Assembly: GCF_013744875.1 (NCBI RefSeq)
Contig: NZ_CP059399.1
Location: forward strand, 3,720,001 to 3,784,000
Direction: 5' to 3'
Length of the DNA: 64,000 nt
Source of the DNA: Nocardia huaxiensis
GTDB taxonomy: Bacteria; Actinomycetota; Actinomycetes; Mycobacteriales; Mycobacteriaceae
Below are positions 26,052-36,887 of this stretch, one piece after another (within the stretch, counting starts at the first letter, position 1; every line of letters begins with the position of its first letter). The translations under genes and the position numbers were made by a program. A model generated the notes under the pieces. The model was not told where the DNA came from and made no database searches. It worked only from the letters and a program-made list of their open reading frames with translations.

Positions 26052-26057
26052 TAGAGT
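26052..26057 (+). promoter_or_regulatory. Predicted -10 of the aminotransferase gene
   Basis: TAGAGT directly after the second operator. It gives a leader of about 25 bases with GAGAAGG before ATG 26088. Confidence 0.5.
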
Positions 26058-26087
26058 GTGCGGCAACCGGAACGAGAAGGGATGGCC

Positions 26088-27299
26088 ATGCAGGTCAAAC
26101 AGTCCAGCAAGCTGGCGGGTGTGTCGTACGAGATCCGGGGACCGGTCGCGGAGCACGCCGCACGGCTGGAGGCCGAGGGCCATCACGTCGTCAAACTCAA
26201 CACCGGCAACCCGCTGCCCTTCGGCTTCGAAGCGCCCGCGGAGATCCTGCAGGACATCATCCGCAATCTGCCGGCCTCGAGCGGCTACGGCCCGTCGAAG
26301 GGCCTGCTGTCGGCGCGGCGCGCGGTGGTGCAGTACTACCAGACCCTCGGGCTGACCGATGTGGACGTCGAGGAGGTCTTCATCGGCAACGGCGTCTCCG
26401 AACTCATCATGATGGCCATGACCGCGCTGCTGGAGAACGGCGACGAAGTCCTCGTTCCCGCACCGGATTTCCCGCTCTGGACGGCCGCGACCGCGCTCAA
26501 CGGCGGCCGTCCGGTGCACTACATCTGCGACGAGTCCTCGGACTGGTATCCGGATGTGGCCGATATCGAGGCCAAGATCACCGACCGCACCCGCGCCATC
26601 GTGATCATCAACCCGAACAATCCCACCGGCGCGGTCTACCCGCCCGAGGTGCTGCGCCAGATTCTCGAGGTCGCCCGCCGGCACAGTCTCGTGGTGTTCT
26701 CCGACGAGATCTACGACAAGATCCGCTACGACGGCAGCGCCCACGTCGCCACGGCCTCGCTCGCGCCGGATCTGCTGTGCCTGACCTTCTCCGGGCTGTC
26801 CAAGGCGTACCGGTGCGCCGGGTTCCGGTCCGGCTGGCTGGTGGTGTCGGGGCCGACCCAGCACGCCGAGAACTACCTCGAGGGCCTGACCATGCTGGCC
26901 GGACTCCGGCTGAGCGCGAATGTGCCCGCGCAGCAGGCGATTCAGGCCGCGCTCGGCGGGCATCAGAGCATCTACGATCTGACCCTGCCCGGCGGCCGGC
27001 TGCGCGAGCAGCGCGACCGGGCGTGGGAGGCGCTCAATGCCATTCCGGGCGTCTCGTGCGTGAAGCCGCAGGGCGCGCTGTACGCCTTCCCGCGAATCGA
27101 CCTGGACAAGTACAGGATTCACGACGACGAACAGTTCGTGCTGGATCTGCTGCTGCAGGAGAAGATCCACATCGTGCAGGGCACCGGCTTCAATTGGCCC
27201 CGCCCCGACCACTTCCGGATCGTGACGCTGCCGCACGCCGACGACCTGGAGGCCATCATCGAGCGGATCGGCCGCTTCCTGGCCACGTACCGGCAGTAG
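26088..27299 (+). CDS. AlaA-like PLP-dependent aminotransferase
   Basis: A 403-residue fold-type I class I/II aminotransferase, closest in pattern to AlaA (glutamate-pyruvate transaminase) and to the enzyme named AspC in mycobacteria. It has the glycine-rich YGPSKGLLSARRAV segment, NPNNPTGAVY, the SDEIYDKIRYDG acidic motif, and the PLP lysine Lys239 in SGLSKAYRCAGFRSGW. The conserved C-terminal arginine (HFRIVTLP) binds the substrate carboxylate. The start is ATG 26088, 7 bases after GAGAAGG; earlier ATG 26082 and GTG 26058 are too close to the ribosome site or promoter. It is probably regulated by the divergent HxlR protein. Confidence 0.9.
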   Translation: MQVKQSSKLAGVSYEIRGPVAEHAARLEAEGHHVVKLNTGNPLPFGFEAPAEILQDIIRNLPASSGYGPSKGLLSARRAVVQYYQTLGLTDVDVEEVFIGNGVSELIMMAMTALLENGDEVLVPAPDFPLWTAATALNGGRPVHYICDESSDWYPDVADIEAKITDRTRAIVIINPNNPTGAVYPPEVLRQILEVARRHSLVVFSDEIYDKIRYDGSAHVATASLAPDLLCLTFSGLSKAYRCAGFRSGWLVVSGPTQHAENYLEGLTMLAGLRLSANVPAQQAIQAALGGHQSIYDLTLPGGRLREQRDRAWEALNAIPGVSCVKPQGALYAFPRIDLDKYRIHDDEQFVLDLLLQEKIHIVQGTGFNWPRPDHFRIVTLPHADDLEAIIERIGRFLATYRQ

Positions 27300-27414
27300 C
27301 AGCGGCCTCCGGCCGGTTTCCGCCCGCGACACCCCCGGGCGGGTACCGGACGTCCGCCCTGCTCGGAATGTGGAACAGTGGAGTCCGCAACTCATCGAGG
27401 AAAGGGCGGGATCG

Positions 27415-28326
27415 ATGGATTTGAGCGCGGAGCAGGCCGACCGGGCGGCCGGGGTGCTGCTGGGCACGGCGGCGGGGGACGCGCTGGGCGCAGGGTACGA
27501 GTTCACGCATCCGCGTCCGGAGGTCGTCATCGACATGATCGGCGGGGGCGCGTTCAACTGGGCGCCGGGGGAGTGGACCGACGACACCGCCATGGCCATC
27601 GCCATCGCCCGCGCGGGGGCGGAAGCCGGAAATCTGCACGAGGAATCCGGATTGGACGCCGTCGCAGCGGAATTCGTGCGCTGGTGGGATTCCGAGCCGC
27701 CGGATGTGGGCAATCAGACCGCGCAGATCCTGCAGTGGCGCTCCACCTCCGGTCGCGAAATGCAGGTCCACGCCCACGAATTGGGCGGCCTCAAGGCCGG
27801 CAACGGCTCGCTCATGCGCACCGCGCCGGTGGCGCTGGCCTACCTCGGCGACGAAATGCTGTGCAAGAAGGCCGCCGCGCTGGTGAGTTCGCTGACGCAC
27901 TACGACGAGCAGGCCATCGGCGCCTGCAAACTGTGGACCCTCGCCATCCGGCACGCCGTGCTGTACGGCACGTACGACGGTGTGCGGGAATCGCTTTCGC
28001 TGGTAGACGCCGGCTTCTGGGGCCCGCTGCTGGACCGGGCCGAGACCGGTTCGCCGGAGGACTTCCCCAAGAACGGCTGGGTGGTGCACGCCCTGCAGAC
28101 CGCCTGGTGGGCCATTACGAACGCCGAAACACTGCCCGGGGCACTGGAACTGGCGGTGCGCGCGGGCGGCGACACCGACACCACGGCCGCCATCGCGGGC
28201 GGGCTGCTGGGCGCGCGCTGGGGCGCCTCGGCCATTCCGCAGCGCTGGCGCGACCTGCTGCACGGCTACCCGGGGTATCGCGCCGACGACCTGCTCGCTC
28301 TCACCGATCGACTGACCGCGCTCTGA
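27415..28326 (+). CDS. ADP-ribosylglycohydrolase family protein
   Basis: A 303-residue protein of the DraG/ARH family, which removes ADP-ribose from proteins or small molecules using two Mg ions. Diagnostic metal-binding motifs are GEWTDDTAMAIAIA near the N-terminus and RAGGDTDTTAAIAGGLLGA near the C-terminus, plus GLLLGTAAGDALG-like residues at the start. The start is ATG 27415 behind GAGGAAAGGG. It is followed after 14 bases by an ABC ATPase gene, so it may share a transcript with the exporter. Its target is unknown; no partner ADP-ribosyltransferase is visible in the window. Confidence 0.9.
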   Translation: MDLSAEQADRAAGVLLGTAAGDALGAGYEFTHPRPEVVIDMIGGGAFNWAPGEWTDDTAMAIAIARAGAEAGNLHEESGLDAVAAEFVRWWDSEPPDVGNQTAQILQWRSTSGREMQVHAHELGGLKAGNGSLMRTAPVALAYLGDEMLCKKAAALVSSLTHYDEQAIGACKLWTLAIRHAVLYGTYDGVRESLSLVDAGFWGPLLDRAETGSPEDFPKNGWVVHALQTAWWAITNAETLPGALELAVRAGGDTDTTAAIAGGLLGARWGASAIPQRWRDLLHGYPGYRADDLLALTDRLTAL

Positions 28327-28340
28327 GACAAGGGGTTTCG

Positions 28341-29219
28341 ATGTTGGAAGTCGTTCATCTGACCCGCCGTTTCGGCGACAATATCGCCGTGAACGAGGTG
28401 TCGTTCACCGTCGCGCCGGGCGCGCTGACCGGATTCGTCGGCGGCAACGGCGCGGGCAAGACCACCACCATGCGCATGATCATGGGCGTGCTGGCCGTGC
28501 ACGGCGGCGAGATCCACTGGGAGAACCGGCCGGTGACCTTCGAGGATCGGCGCACCTTCGGCTACATGCCCGAGGAACGCGGCCTGTATCCCAAGCAGCC
28601 GCTGCTCGACCAGCTCGTGTATCTGGCCCGGCTGCGCGGACTTTCGGCCGGTGACGCCCGCCGCCGGGCGAGCGAGTTGCTGGAGCGCTTCGATCTGGGC
28701 GACCGCGCCAAGGATAAGCTGGAGTCGCTGTCGCTGGGCAATCAGCAGCGGGTGCAGATCGCGGCCGCCGTGATCGCGCAGCCGTCGCTGCTGATTCTGG
28801 ACGAGCCGTTCTCCGGCCTGGATCCCACCGCCATCGACGCCATGGCCGATCTGCTCAGAGAGTATGCGGGACAGGGTGTTCCGGTGCTGTTCTCCTCGCA
28901 CCAGCTGGATCTGGTGGAGCGGCTCTGCGACGACCTGGTGATCCTGGCCAAGGGCCGGGTCGTCGCCAGCGGTGCGGTGAAGGAGCTGGCGGGTAATGGC
29001 CCGGCCCGCTATCGACTCGTCTTCGACGGCGATCCGGGCTGGCTGGCGGGCTTCGGCGGGGTGCGCGTCCTCGAGGTGGACGGCGCGAGCATTCTGCTGG
29101 AGCTGACCGGCGCGACCATCGACGACCTGCTCACCGCCGCGCTGGGGCACGGCTCGGTGCGGGAGTTCGCCCCGGTGCGGCAATCGGTTTCGGAAATCTA
29201 CCGGGAGGTGACGGCATGA
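28341..29219 (+). CDS. ABC transporter ATP-binding protein (NatA-like exporter)
   Basis: A 292-residue ABC ATPase. The Walker A is GGNGAGKTT at residues 34-42. The signature is the divergent LSLGNQQRVQIA, followed by Walker B LLILDEPFSGLDP and the switch His in SSHQLDLV. The C-terminal domain (about 220-292) is typical of ABC-2 exporters of the NatA/CcmA type. It is coupled to the next gene (ATGA overlap), forming a two-protein exporter. Export of sodium, lipids or antibiotics is possible; the sequence does not decide. Confidence 0.92.
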   Translation: MLEVVHLTRRFGDNIAVNEVSFTVAPGALTGFVGGNGAGKTTTMRMIMGVLAVHGGEIHWENRPVTFEDRRTFGYMPEERGLYPKQPLLDQLVYLARLRGLSAGDARRRASELLERFDLGDRAKDKLESLSLGNQQRVQIAAAVIAQPSLLILDEPFSGLDPTAIDAMADLLREYAGQGVPVLFSSHQLDLVERLCDDLVILAKGRVVASGAVKELAGNGPARYRLVFDGDPGWLAGFGGVRVLEVDGASILLELTGATIDDLLTAALGHGSVREFAPVRQSVSEIYREVTA

Positions 29220-30382
29220 CCGGCGCGTGGCGCATCGTCGCCGAACGCGAGATCTCGGTGAAGCTGCGCGACCGCAACTTCATCGTCTCCACGCTCATCA
29301 CCATCGTGGCCATTGTGGCGTCGCTGGCCATCAGCGGCATCGTGGCGAACCGGACCGAGCACATCTCGGTCGCGGTCAGCGGCACCGATTCCGGCCAGGT
29401 GGTCATGACGGCCAATGACCTGGCCGAGCAGGCCCGCAAGAAGGTCGATTTCACCGCCATGGCGGCCGTCGACGAGGCCACCGTGGAGCAGCGGGTGCGC
29501 GACGGCGACGCCGACGTCGGCCTGGTCCCGGCCGCGGGCGGCTGGCGGCTGATCGGCAAGACCGGCGAGAACGAGAACGCCTCCACCTATCTGGGCGGCG
29601 CGGTGCGTCAGATTGCCCTGCAGCGCAATGCGACTGCCGCCGGCACCTCCCTCGACCAGCTGGCGAGCGGCTCCGCGGTCACCTACGACGTCCTCGACGA
29701 GGGCGCGGTCGACACTGGCCTGGCCAAGGTGGTGGCCTTCATCATCGCCTTCCTCTTCTACCTGGCCTCGCTGCTGTTCGGCATGTCCATCGCGCAGAGC
29801 GTCATCGAGGAGAAGCAGAACCGCATCGTGGAAATCCTGGCGAGCGCGATCCCCGTGCGCCAGTTGCTGATCGGCAAGGTGGTGGGCAACACCATCATGG
29901 CCTTCGCCCAGCTGGCCGCCTTCGTCTGCGCCGGCCTGATCGGCCTGGCGGCCACCGGAAAATCCGCGCAGCTCGGCCAGATCGGCAGCGCCGCAGCCTG
30001 GTTCATCATCTTCTTCGTGGTCGGCTTCCTGGCCCTGGCCAGCCTCTGGGCGGTGGCGGGCGCCCTGGCCACCCGCACCGAGGACCTGCAGTCCACCTCG
30101 ACTCCGCTGTCCATCCTCATCATGGCCGTCCTCTTCGCGGGAATCTTCCTCTCCGGCAAGGCCCTGACCATCGCGTCGTACGTCCCCATCGTCTCCACCG
30201 TGGCCATGCCCAGCCGCATCGCCGAAGGCACGGCGGCCTGGTGGGAACCCATCCCGGCCCTGCTGATCACCGCGGCCTTCACCTACGCCGTCGTCATGAT
30301 CGCCGAAAAGCTCTACCGCCGCTCCCTCATGCAGACCCAGTCCCGCCTCACCCTCCGCCAGGCCCTGGCGGTCGAGGACTGA
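29216..30382 (+). CDS. ABC-2 type permease (NatB-like)
   Basis: A 388-residue membrane partner of the preceding ATPase. Helix 1 (about 23-44) is followed by an extracytoplasmic domain (about 45-170) and five further helices from 174 to 367. The conserved cytoplasmic IEEKQNRIVEILASAIPVRQLLIGK segment of ABC-2 permeases (NatB/YhaP type) is clear. It overlaps the ATPase by ATGA. A long inverted repeat begins 3 bases after the stop. Confidence 0.9.
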   Translation: MTGAWRIVAEREISVKLRDRNFIVSTLITIVAIVASLAISGIVANRTEHISVAVSGTDSGQVVMTANDLAEQARKKVDFTAMAAVDEATVEQRVRDGDADVGLVPAAGGWRLIGKTGENENASTYLGGAVRQIALQRNATAAGTSLDQLASGSAVTYDVLDEGAVDTGLAKVVAFIIAFLFYLASLLFGMSIAQSVIEEKQNRIVEILASAIPVRQLLIGKVVGNTIMAFAQLAAFVCAGLIGLAATGKSAQLGQIGSAAAWFIIFFVVGFLALASLWAVAGALATRTEDLQSTSTPLSILIMAVLFAGIFLSGKALTIASYVPIVSTVAMPSRIAEGTAAWWEPIPALLITAAFTYAVVMIAEKLYRRSLMQTQSRLTLRQALAVED

Positions 30383-30385
30383 TCG

Positions 30386-30432
30386 GTGCGCCTGGCCGAT
30401 CAGTCCTTCGGGGCCGGATCGGCCAGGCGCAC
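30386..30432. terminator. Bidirectional terminator reaching into the phzF-like coding end
   Basis: A perfect 16-bp inverted repeat (30386-30401 with 30417-30432) with a 15-base loop. It follows the permease stop and runs into the last codons of the convergent PhzF-family gene, so part of that protein's C-terminus is encoded by terminator sequence. Confidence 0.85.
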
Positions 30433-31242
30433 AACGCCGTCCAGGTAGCGGCGGCAGCGGCCGGACAGCCGGACGCGGTCGCCGGACAGGGTGCAGCGCA
30501 ACGCGCCGCCGCGTTTGGAGAGCTGGCGGGCGGTGAGGCTGGTGCGGCCGAGTTCGCGGCTCCACAGGGGCGTGAGCTGGGCGTGGGCGGAGCCGGTGAC
30601 GGGGTCTTCGGGGATGCCCTGGCCGGGGGCGAAGAAGCGGGAGACGAAATCGCTGGATTCGCCTGCGGCGGTGAGGATGACGCCGCGGTGCAGGGTGGGG
30701 AAGGCACCGAAGTCGGGGCGGGCGTCGCGGACCTCGAGTTCGGAGGTGACCATGAGGACTATGTCGGTGCCGTCGTAGACGCGCAGCGGGCGGACGCCGA
30801 GGGCGTGCGCGAGGGTTTGCGGAATATCGTCGTGCACATCGATTTCCACCGAGGTGGCGGTGGGGAGGTCGAGGACGAGATTGTCGTGGTCGCGGTCCAC
30901 CCGCAGCCAGCCGGAGCGGGTGTAGAAGTGCACGCGGTCGGCGCCGGGATGCATGTCGTCGAGGATTTGCGCGGCGGCGGCGAGGGTGGCGTGGCCGCAC
31001 AGGTCGACCTCGACGGTGGGGGTGAACCAGCGCAGGTGGAAGGCGGGCGAGTTGTCCGGCGGCGCACCGGCGTCCGGTGGCAGGGCCGAGGTGTAGAAGG
31101 CGGTTTCGGCGAGGTTGTTCTCCTCGGCGAGGCGCTGCAGCAGGTCGTCCGGTAGCCAGGACAGGAGCGGCATGACCGCGGCGGGGTTTCCGGAGAACGG
31201 TTCGTCGGCGAACGCGTCGATCTGATGCAGGAGGACCTCCAT
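30400..31242 (-). CDS. PhzF family isomerase/epimerase
   Basis: A 280-residue PhzF-fold protein (related to phenazine isomerase and diaminopimelate epimerase). The N-terminal HQIDAFADEPFSGNPAAVMPL is diagnostic. The catalytic glutamate is Glu46 in NLAETAFY, the second half has CGHATLAAA, and QGIPEDPVTGSAHAQL marks the C-terminal lobe. There is no phenazine cluster here, so the substrate is unknown. The start is ATG 31242, with TACCTT 7 bases upstream (leaderless pattern); an earlier ATG 31284 would cross the -10. Its 3' end overlaps the terminator of the ABC permease. Confidence 0.9.
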   Translation of the reverse strand: MEVLLHQIDAFADEPFSGNPAAVMPLLSWLPDDLLQRLAEENNLAETAFYTSALPPDAGAPPDNSPAFHLRWFTPTVEVDLCGHATLAAAAQILDDMHPGADRVHFYTRSGWLRVDRDHDNLVLDLPTATSVEIDVHDDIPQTLAHALGVRPLRVYDGTDIVLMVTSELEVRDARPDFGAFPTLHRGVILTAAGESSDFVSRFFAPGQGIPEDPVTGSAHAQLTPLWSRELGRTSLTARQLSKRGGALRCTLSGDRVRLSGRCRRYLDGVVRLADPAPKD

Positions 31243-31249
31243 GACGCTG

Positions 31250-31255
31250 AAGGTA
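31250..31255 (-). promoter_or_regulatory. Predicted -10 of the PhzF gene
   Basis: TACCTT on the minus strand, 7 bases before ATG 31242; leaderless pattern. Confidence 0.5.
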
Positions 31256-31331
31256 CCCGGCATTTCAATGTCTGCCCAGGACAAGACAGTTCACGGCGAG
31301 CCAAACCATGCGACCAGTTGGATTGTGCGAG

Positions 31332-31367
31332 AACGGCGGCCACACCCGAGGGGGTGCGACCGCCGTT
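31332..31367 (-). terminator. Terminator hairpin after the P-type ATPase
   Basis: AACGGCGG/CCGCCGTT outer stem with a further CACCC/GGGTG-like inner pairing, 25 bases past the ATPase stop (minus strand). Confidence 0.7.
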
Positions 31368-31391
31368 TCAGAATTCCGTGTCAGGCGTGAA

Positions 31392-33830
<2,439 letters not shown>

Positions 33831-33837
33831 GACCGAC

Positions 33838-33843
33838 AGCCTA
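33838..33843 (-). promoter_or_regulatory. Predicted -10 of ctpE-like gene
   Basis: TAGGCT on the minus strand, 7 bases before ATG 33830; leaderless pattern. Confidence 0.5.
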
Positions 33844-33947
33844 GAGGGCGTGCGGGAAAATGCAGGTAGGCGACGCTAATCCGAGCTGCCGGTCCGCCGG
33901 ATCCGGCCATAACGGCAAACTAGTTTCACCTGGTAACAATCTCACGC

Positions 33948-33953
33948 TACGGT
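33948..33953 (+). promoter_or_regulatory. Predicted -10 of rarD
   Basis: TACGGT, 6 bases before GTG 33960; leaderless pattern. Confidence 0.5.
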
Positions 33954-33959
33954 TGGTCG

Positions 33960-34931
33960 GTGAGTGAGGCAGCTGCGAGTCCGGGTGGTGCGGGAGCGAA
34001 CGCGGCGGCCGAAGCCGTCGGGGTCGCCGAGCCCCCGCCCGCCGCCAGGTCCGGACAGAATGTGGGCGTCGGATTCGGCGTCGGCGCGTACTTCATCTGG
34101 GGTTCCTTCCCCGCCTTCTTCGGCCTGCTGACCTTCGCCAGCCCGATCGAGGTGCTGGCCGAACGCATCCTGTGGACGCTGGTCGCCTCCCTGCTGGCCC
34201 TGCTCGTGGCCGGGCGGCTGCGCGAAATGCTGCGCATCGACTGGCGCACCTGGCGGCTGGCCGCCGCGGCCTCGCTGGCCATCGCCATCAACTGGGGCGT
34301 CTACGTCTACGCGGTGATGTCCGGCCACGTCGTGGAGGCCGCCCTCGGCTACTTCATCAACCCGCTGGTGACGGTCGCCTTCGGTGTCTTGATCTTTCGT
34401 GAGCGCCTGCGCCGATGGCAGTGGGCCGCACTCGGTTTGGGCGCGCTGGCGGTGGTGGTCCTCACCGTCGACTACGGTCGCCCGCCCTGGATCGCCTTGA
34501 TCCTGGCCTGTTCCTTCGCCTCCTACGGCCTGATCAAGAAGGTGATCGGTCTGGACGCCCTGCCCGGCCTGGCCGCCGAGGGCATCTCCGCCGCGCCGTT
34601 CGCCGTGATCGCCGTGGTCGTGCTCGCCCTCACCGGCGACATCACCTTCGGCTCCAGCCTCGCGCACACCGCGCTGCTCATGTCCACCGGCCCGGTCACC
34701 CTGGTCCCGCTGGTGCTGTTCGCCCTGGCCGCACCCCGAGTCCCGCTGTCCACCATGGGAATCCTGCAGTACCTCACCCCGGCGCTACAGCTGTCCTGGG
34801 GCGTCTGGGTCGTGCACGAATACATGCCCGCCTCCCGCTGGGCCGGCTTCGGCCTGATCTGGCTGGCCCTGGCCGTCTTCACCTTCGACGCGCTGCGCCG
34901 GGCACGCCGAAGCCCGCGCACCCCCTCATGA
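33960..34931 (+). CDS. rarD: RarD, EamA-type permease
   Basis: A 323-residue drug/metabolite-transporter-superfamily protein, RarD type. After a 30-residue Ala-rich cytosolic start come ten predicted helices with GAYFIWGSFPAFFGLL, EVLAERILWTLV, INWGVYVYAV, EAALGYFINPLVTVAFGVLIFRERL and ILQYLTPALQLSWGVWV, all characteristic. RarD was named for chloramphenicol sensitivity in E. coli; the substrate is unknown. The ATPase-importer operon converges on its 3' end, leaving 24 bases. Confidence 0.9.
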   Translation: MSEAAASPGGAGANAAAEAVGVAEPPPAARSGQNVGVGFGVGAYFIWGSFPAFFGLLTFASPIEVLAERILWTLVASLLALLVAGRLREMLRIDWRTWRLAAAASLAIAINWGVYVYAVMSGHVVEAALGYFINPLVTVAFGVLIFRERLRRWQWAALGLGALAVVVLTVDYGRPPWIALILACSFASYGLIKKVIGLDALPGLAAEGISAAPFAVIAVVVLALTGDITFGSSLAHTALLMSTGPVTLVPLVLFALAAPRVPLSTMGILQYLTPALQLSWGVWVVHEYMPASRWAGFGLIWLALAVFTFDALRRARRSPRTPS

Positions 34932-34955
34932 GTGCGCGGGCTCCGGAATCGGTTG

Positions 34956-36014
34956 TTACTGCGCGGGCAGCCGCAGCGCCTGTTCGACGAACTGATTGGT
35001 GTAGGTGGCGTCCAGCTCGATGCGGTCGGCGACCGGTTTCACATTGCGGGAGTACTGGCCCAGGATGCGCAGAACATTCTCCGCGCCTTCGCGTTTCATG
35101 AGCCCGTCACCGTTGAACATGACGATCGAGTCGCGCACGGACTTGATGTAGAGGTCCGGATTGCCGCCCGCGTACTGCGAGGGCATCTTCGCGGCGATCT
35201 CCTCCGGGGTGTGCGACTTGATCCACTGGAGCGTCTGAACGAAGGCATTGGCCAGCTTCTGGACGATCTCCGGATGCGAATCGACTGTCTCGCAGCGCAT
35301 GTAGAGCGAGGCGGCGGGGTAGAGGCCGCCCAGGGCCGCGCGGGTGCCCTGCTCGTTGCGCATATCGATGAGGACTTCGGCCTCACCCGAGGTCACCATT
35401 TTGGCGACGGTGGGGTCGGTGGTCATGCCCGCGTCGATGCCGTCGTGGTTCATGCCGGCGATGAAGGTCTGTCCCGCACCGACTTTCACGCGGGTGTAGT
35501 CGGAGGTGTTCAGGCCCGCCTGGCCGGCCAGCGCCTGGGTGAGGAAGTCGGTCGACGAACCCAGCGACGTGACACCGAGATTGCGGCCCTTGAAGTCGGC
35601 GGGGGACTTGATGGTGGCGGCATCCTGCTTGGACACCAGTTCCACCTCGCCCGGCACGTCCGCGAACTGCACCACCGTCTTGATGCACTGATCCTTGGCC
35701 TGCAGGTCGATGGTGTGGTCGTAGAAGCCGACCACGGCCTGGACATCGCCTGTCAGCAAGGCGGTTTCGGCGTTCGCGCCGGACTGTTCGCCCAGCAGCT
35801 TCACGTCGATGTCATTGGCTTCGAAGTTGCCGAGCTGCTGGGTGAGCATGGCGGGCAGGTAGATGACCTTCTCCAGGCCGCCGACCATGATGGTGATCTG
35901 CGGACGGCCGTCCTTGACCGGAATGCTGCGGGAATCACGACAGCCGGTGGCCAGCAGCAGCGAGCTCACGGCCAGCAGCACCACGGCAATGTGCTTGCGA
36001 TACTTCACGATCAC
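34956..36014 (-). CDS. ABC importer substrate-binding lipoprotein (NMT1/SsuA-like)
   Basis: A 352-residue solute-binding protein with a lipobox TGC after the signal peptide, then an NMT1/THI5/SsuA-type bilobal domain: GLEKVIYLPAMLTQQLGNFEANDIDVKLL, GDVQAVVGFYDHTIDLQAKD, GRNLGVTSLGSSTDFLTQALA and GMNHDGIDAGMTTDPTVAKMV. Relatives bind nitrate, sulfonates, taurine, thiamine precursors or riboflavin-like compounds; which applies is unclear. It overlaps the permease stop by GTGA (start GTG 36014; GTG 36008 is an alternative). It is the third gene of an importer operon. Confidence 0.88.
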   Translation of the reverse strand: MIVKYRKHIAVVLLAVSSLLLATGCRDSRSIPVKDGRPQITIMVGGLEKVIYLPAMLTQQLGNFEANDIDVKLLGEQSGANAETALLTGDVQAVVGFYDHTIDLQAKDQCIKTVVQFADVPGEVELVSKQDAATIKSPADFKGRNLGVTSLGSSTDFLTQALAGQAGLNTSDYTRVKVGAGQTFIAGMNHDGIDAGMTTDPTVAKMVTSGEAEVLIDMRNEQGTRAALGGLYPAASLYMRCETVDSHPEIVQKLANAFVQTLQWIKSHTPEEIAAKMPSQYAGGNPDLYIKSVRDSIVMFNGDGLMKREGAENVLRILGQYSRNVKPVADRIELDATYTNQFVEQALRLPAQ

Positions 36015-36883
36015 ACCCCGTGATTCGAGCCGGCCTGCGACGGACGCCATTTCAGCAGCCGGTTCTCGGCCATGCCGATCAGCCACTCCGCCACCAGCGC
36101 CACCACGGTGATGATGATCATGCCCGCGTAGATGCCGGCCGCGTCGAAGGTGCCCTGCGCGTTCGAGATGAGCAGACCCAAACCCTTGCTGGCGCCGGCG
36201 TATTCGCCGACCACCGCGCCGATGAGCGCGAAACCGAAGGCGGTGTGCAGCGAGGACAGGATCCAGGTGGTGGCGCTCGGCAGCACGATGGAGGTCAGCA
36301 CCTGCCGCCGCGACGCGCCCAGGATGCGCGCGTTGTTGATGACATTGCCGTCCACCTCGCGAGCGCCGGTGAAGGCATTGAAGAACACCGCGAAGAACAC
36401 CAGCACCACCACGGTGGCGACCTTGGAACTCAGGCCCAGGCCGAACCAGATGATGAACAGCGAGGCCAGCACGATGCGCGGAACCGCGTTGAGCGCCTTG
36501 ATGAACGGGGCCAGCACATCGGCCCAGTAGCGGCTGCGGCCCAGCAGCACGCCCAGCACGACACCGGCCACGGTGCCGATGGCGAAGCCCAGCACGGCCT
36601 CCTGCACGGTCGTGTAGAGCTGGAGCCAGATGGACCCGAATTGCGTTCCCTCGGTGAACCATTCGACCAGGCGCTGCCAGATGAGCGACGGCTTGGAGTA
36701 GAAGAACGGGTCGATCCACAGGCTGGCGGTGAGCTCCCAGGAGCCCAGCCACAGCGCCACCAGCAGCGCCCGCAGACCCCACGTCCGCGCCTTGGCCCTG
36801 CGCGCGTTGTTGCGCACCCGCGCGAGGATCTGCTCCTCGGTCTCCACCTCGAATTCCGGTGCGGCGGTGGCGATCTTGCTCAT
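36011..36883 (-). CDS. ABC importer permease (SsuC/TauC-like)
   Basis: A 290-residue binding-protein-dependent permease with six helices from about residue 37 to 275. The EAA motif is in the segment NNARILGASRRQVLTSIVLPSATTWILSSLHTAFGFALIGAVVGEY. An N-terminal cytosolic tail of about 35 residues precedes helix 1. ATG 36883 begins 4 bases after the ATPase stop, so the three genes form one operon. The divergent two-component system probably controls it. Confidence 0.9.
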   Translation of the reverse strand: MSKIATAAPEFEVETEEQILARVRNNARRAKARTWGLRALLVALWLGSWELTASLWIDPFFYSKPSLIWQRLVEWFTEGTQFGSIWLQLYTTVQEAVLGFAIGTVAGVVLGVLLGRSRYWADVLAPFIKALNAVPRIVLASLFIIWFGLGLSSKVATVVVLVFFAVFFNAFTGAREVDGNVINNARILGASRRQVLTSIVLPSATTWILSSLHTAFGFALIGAVVGEYAGASKGLGLLISNAQGTFDAAGIYAGMIIITVVALVAEWLIGMAENRLLKWRPSQAGSNHGV

Positions 36884-36887
36884 GGTG

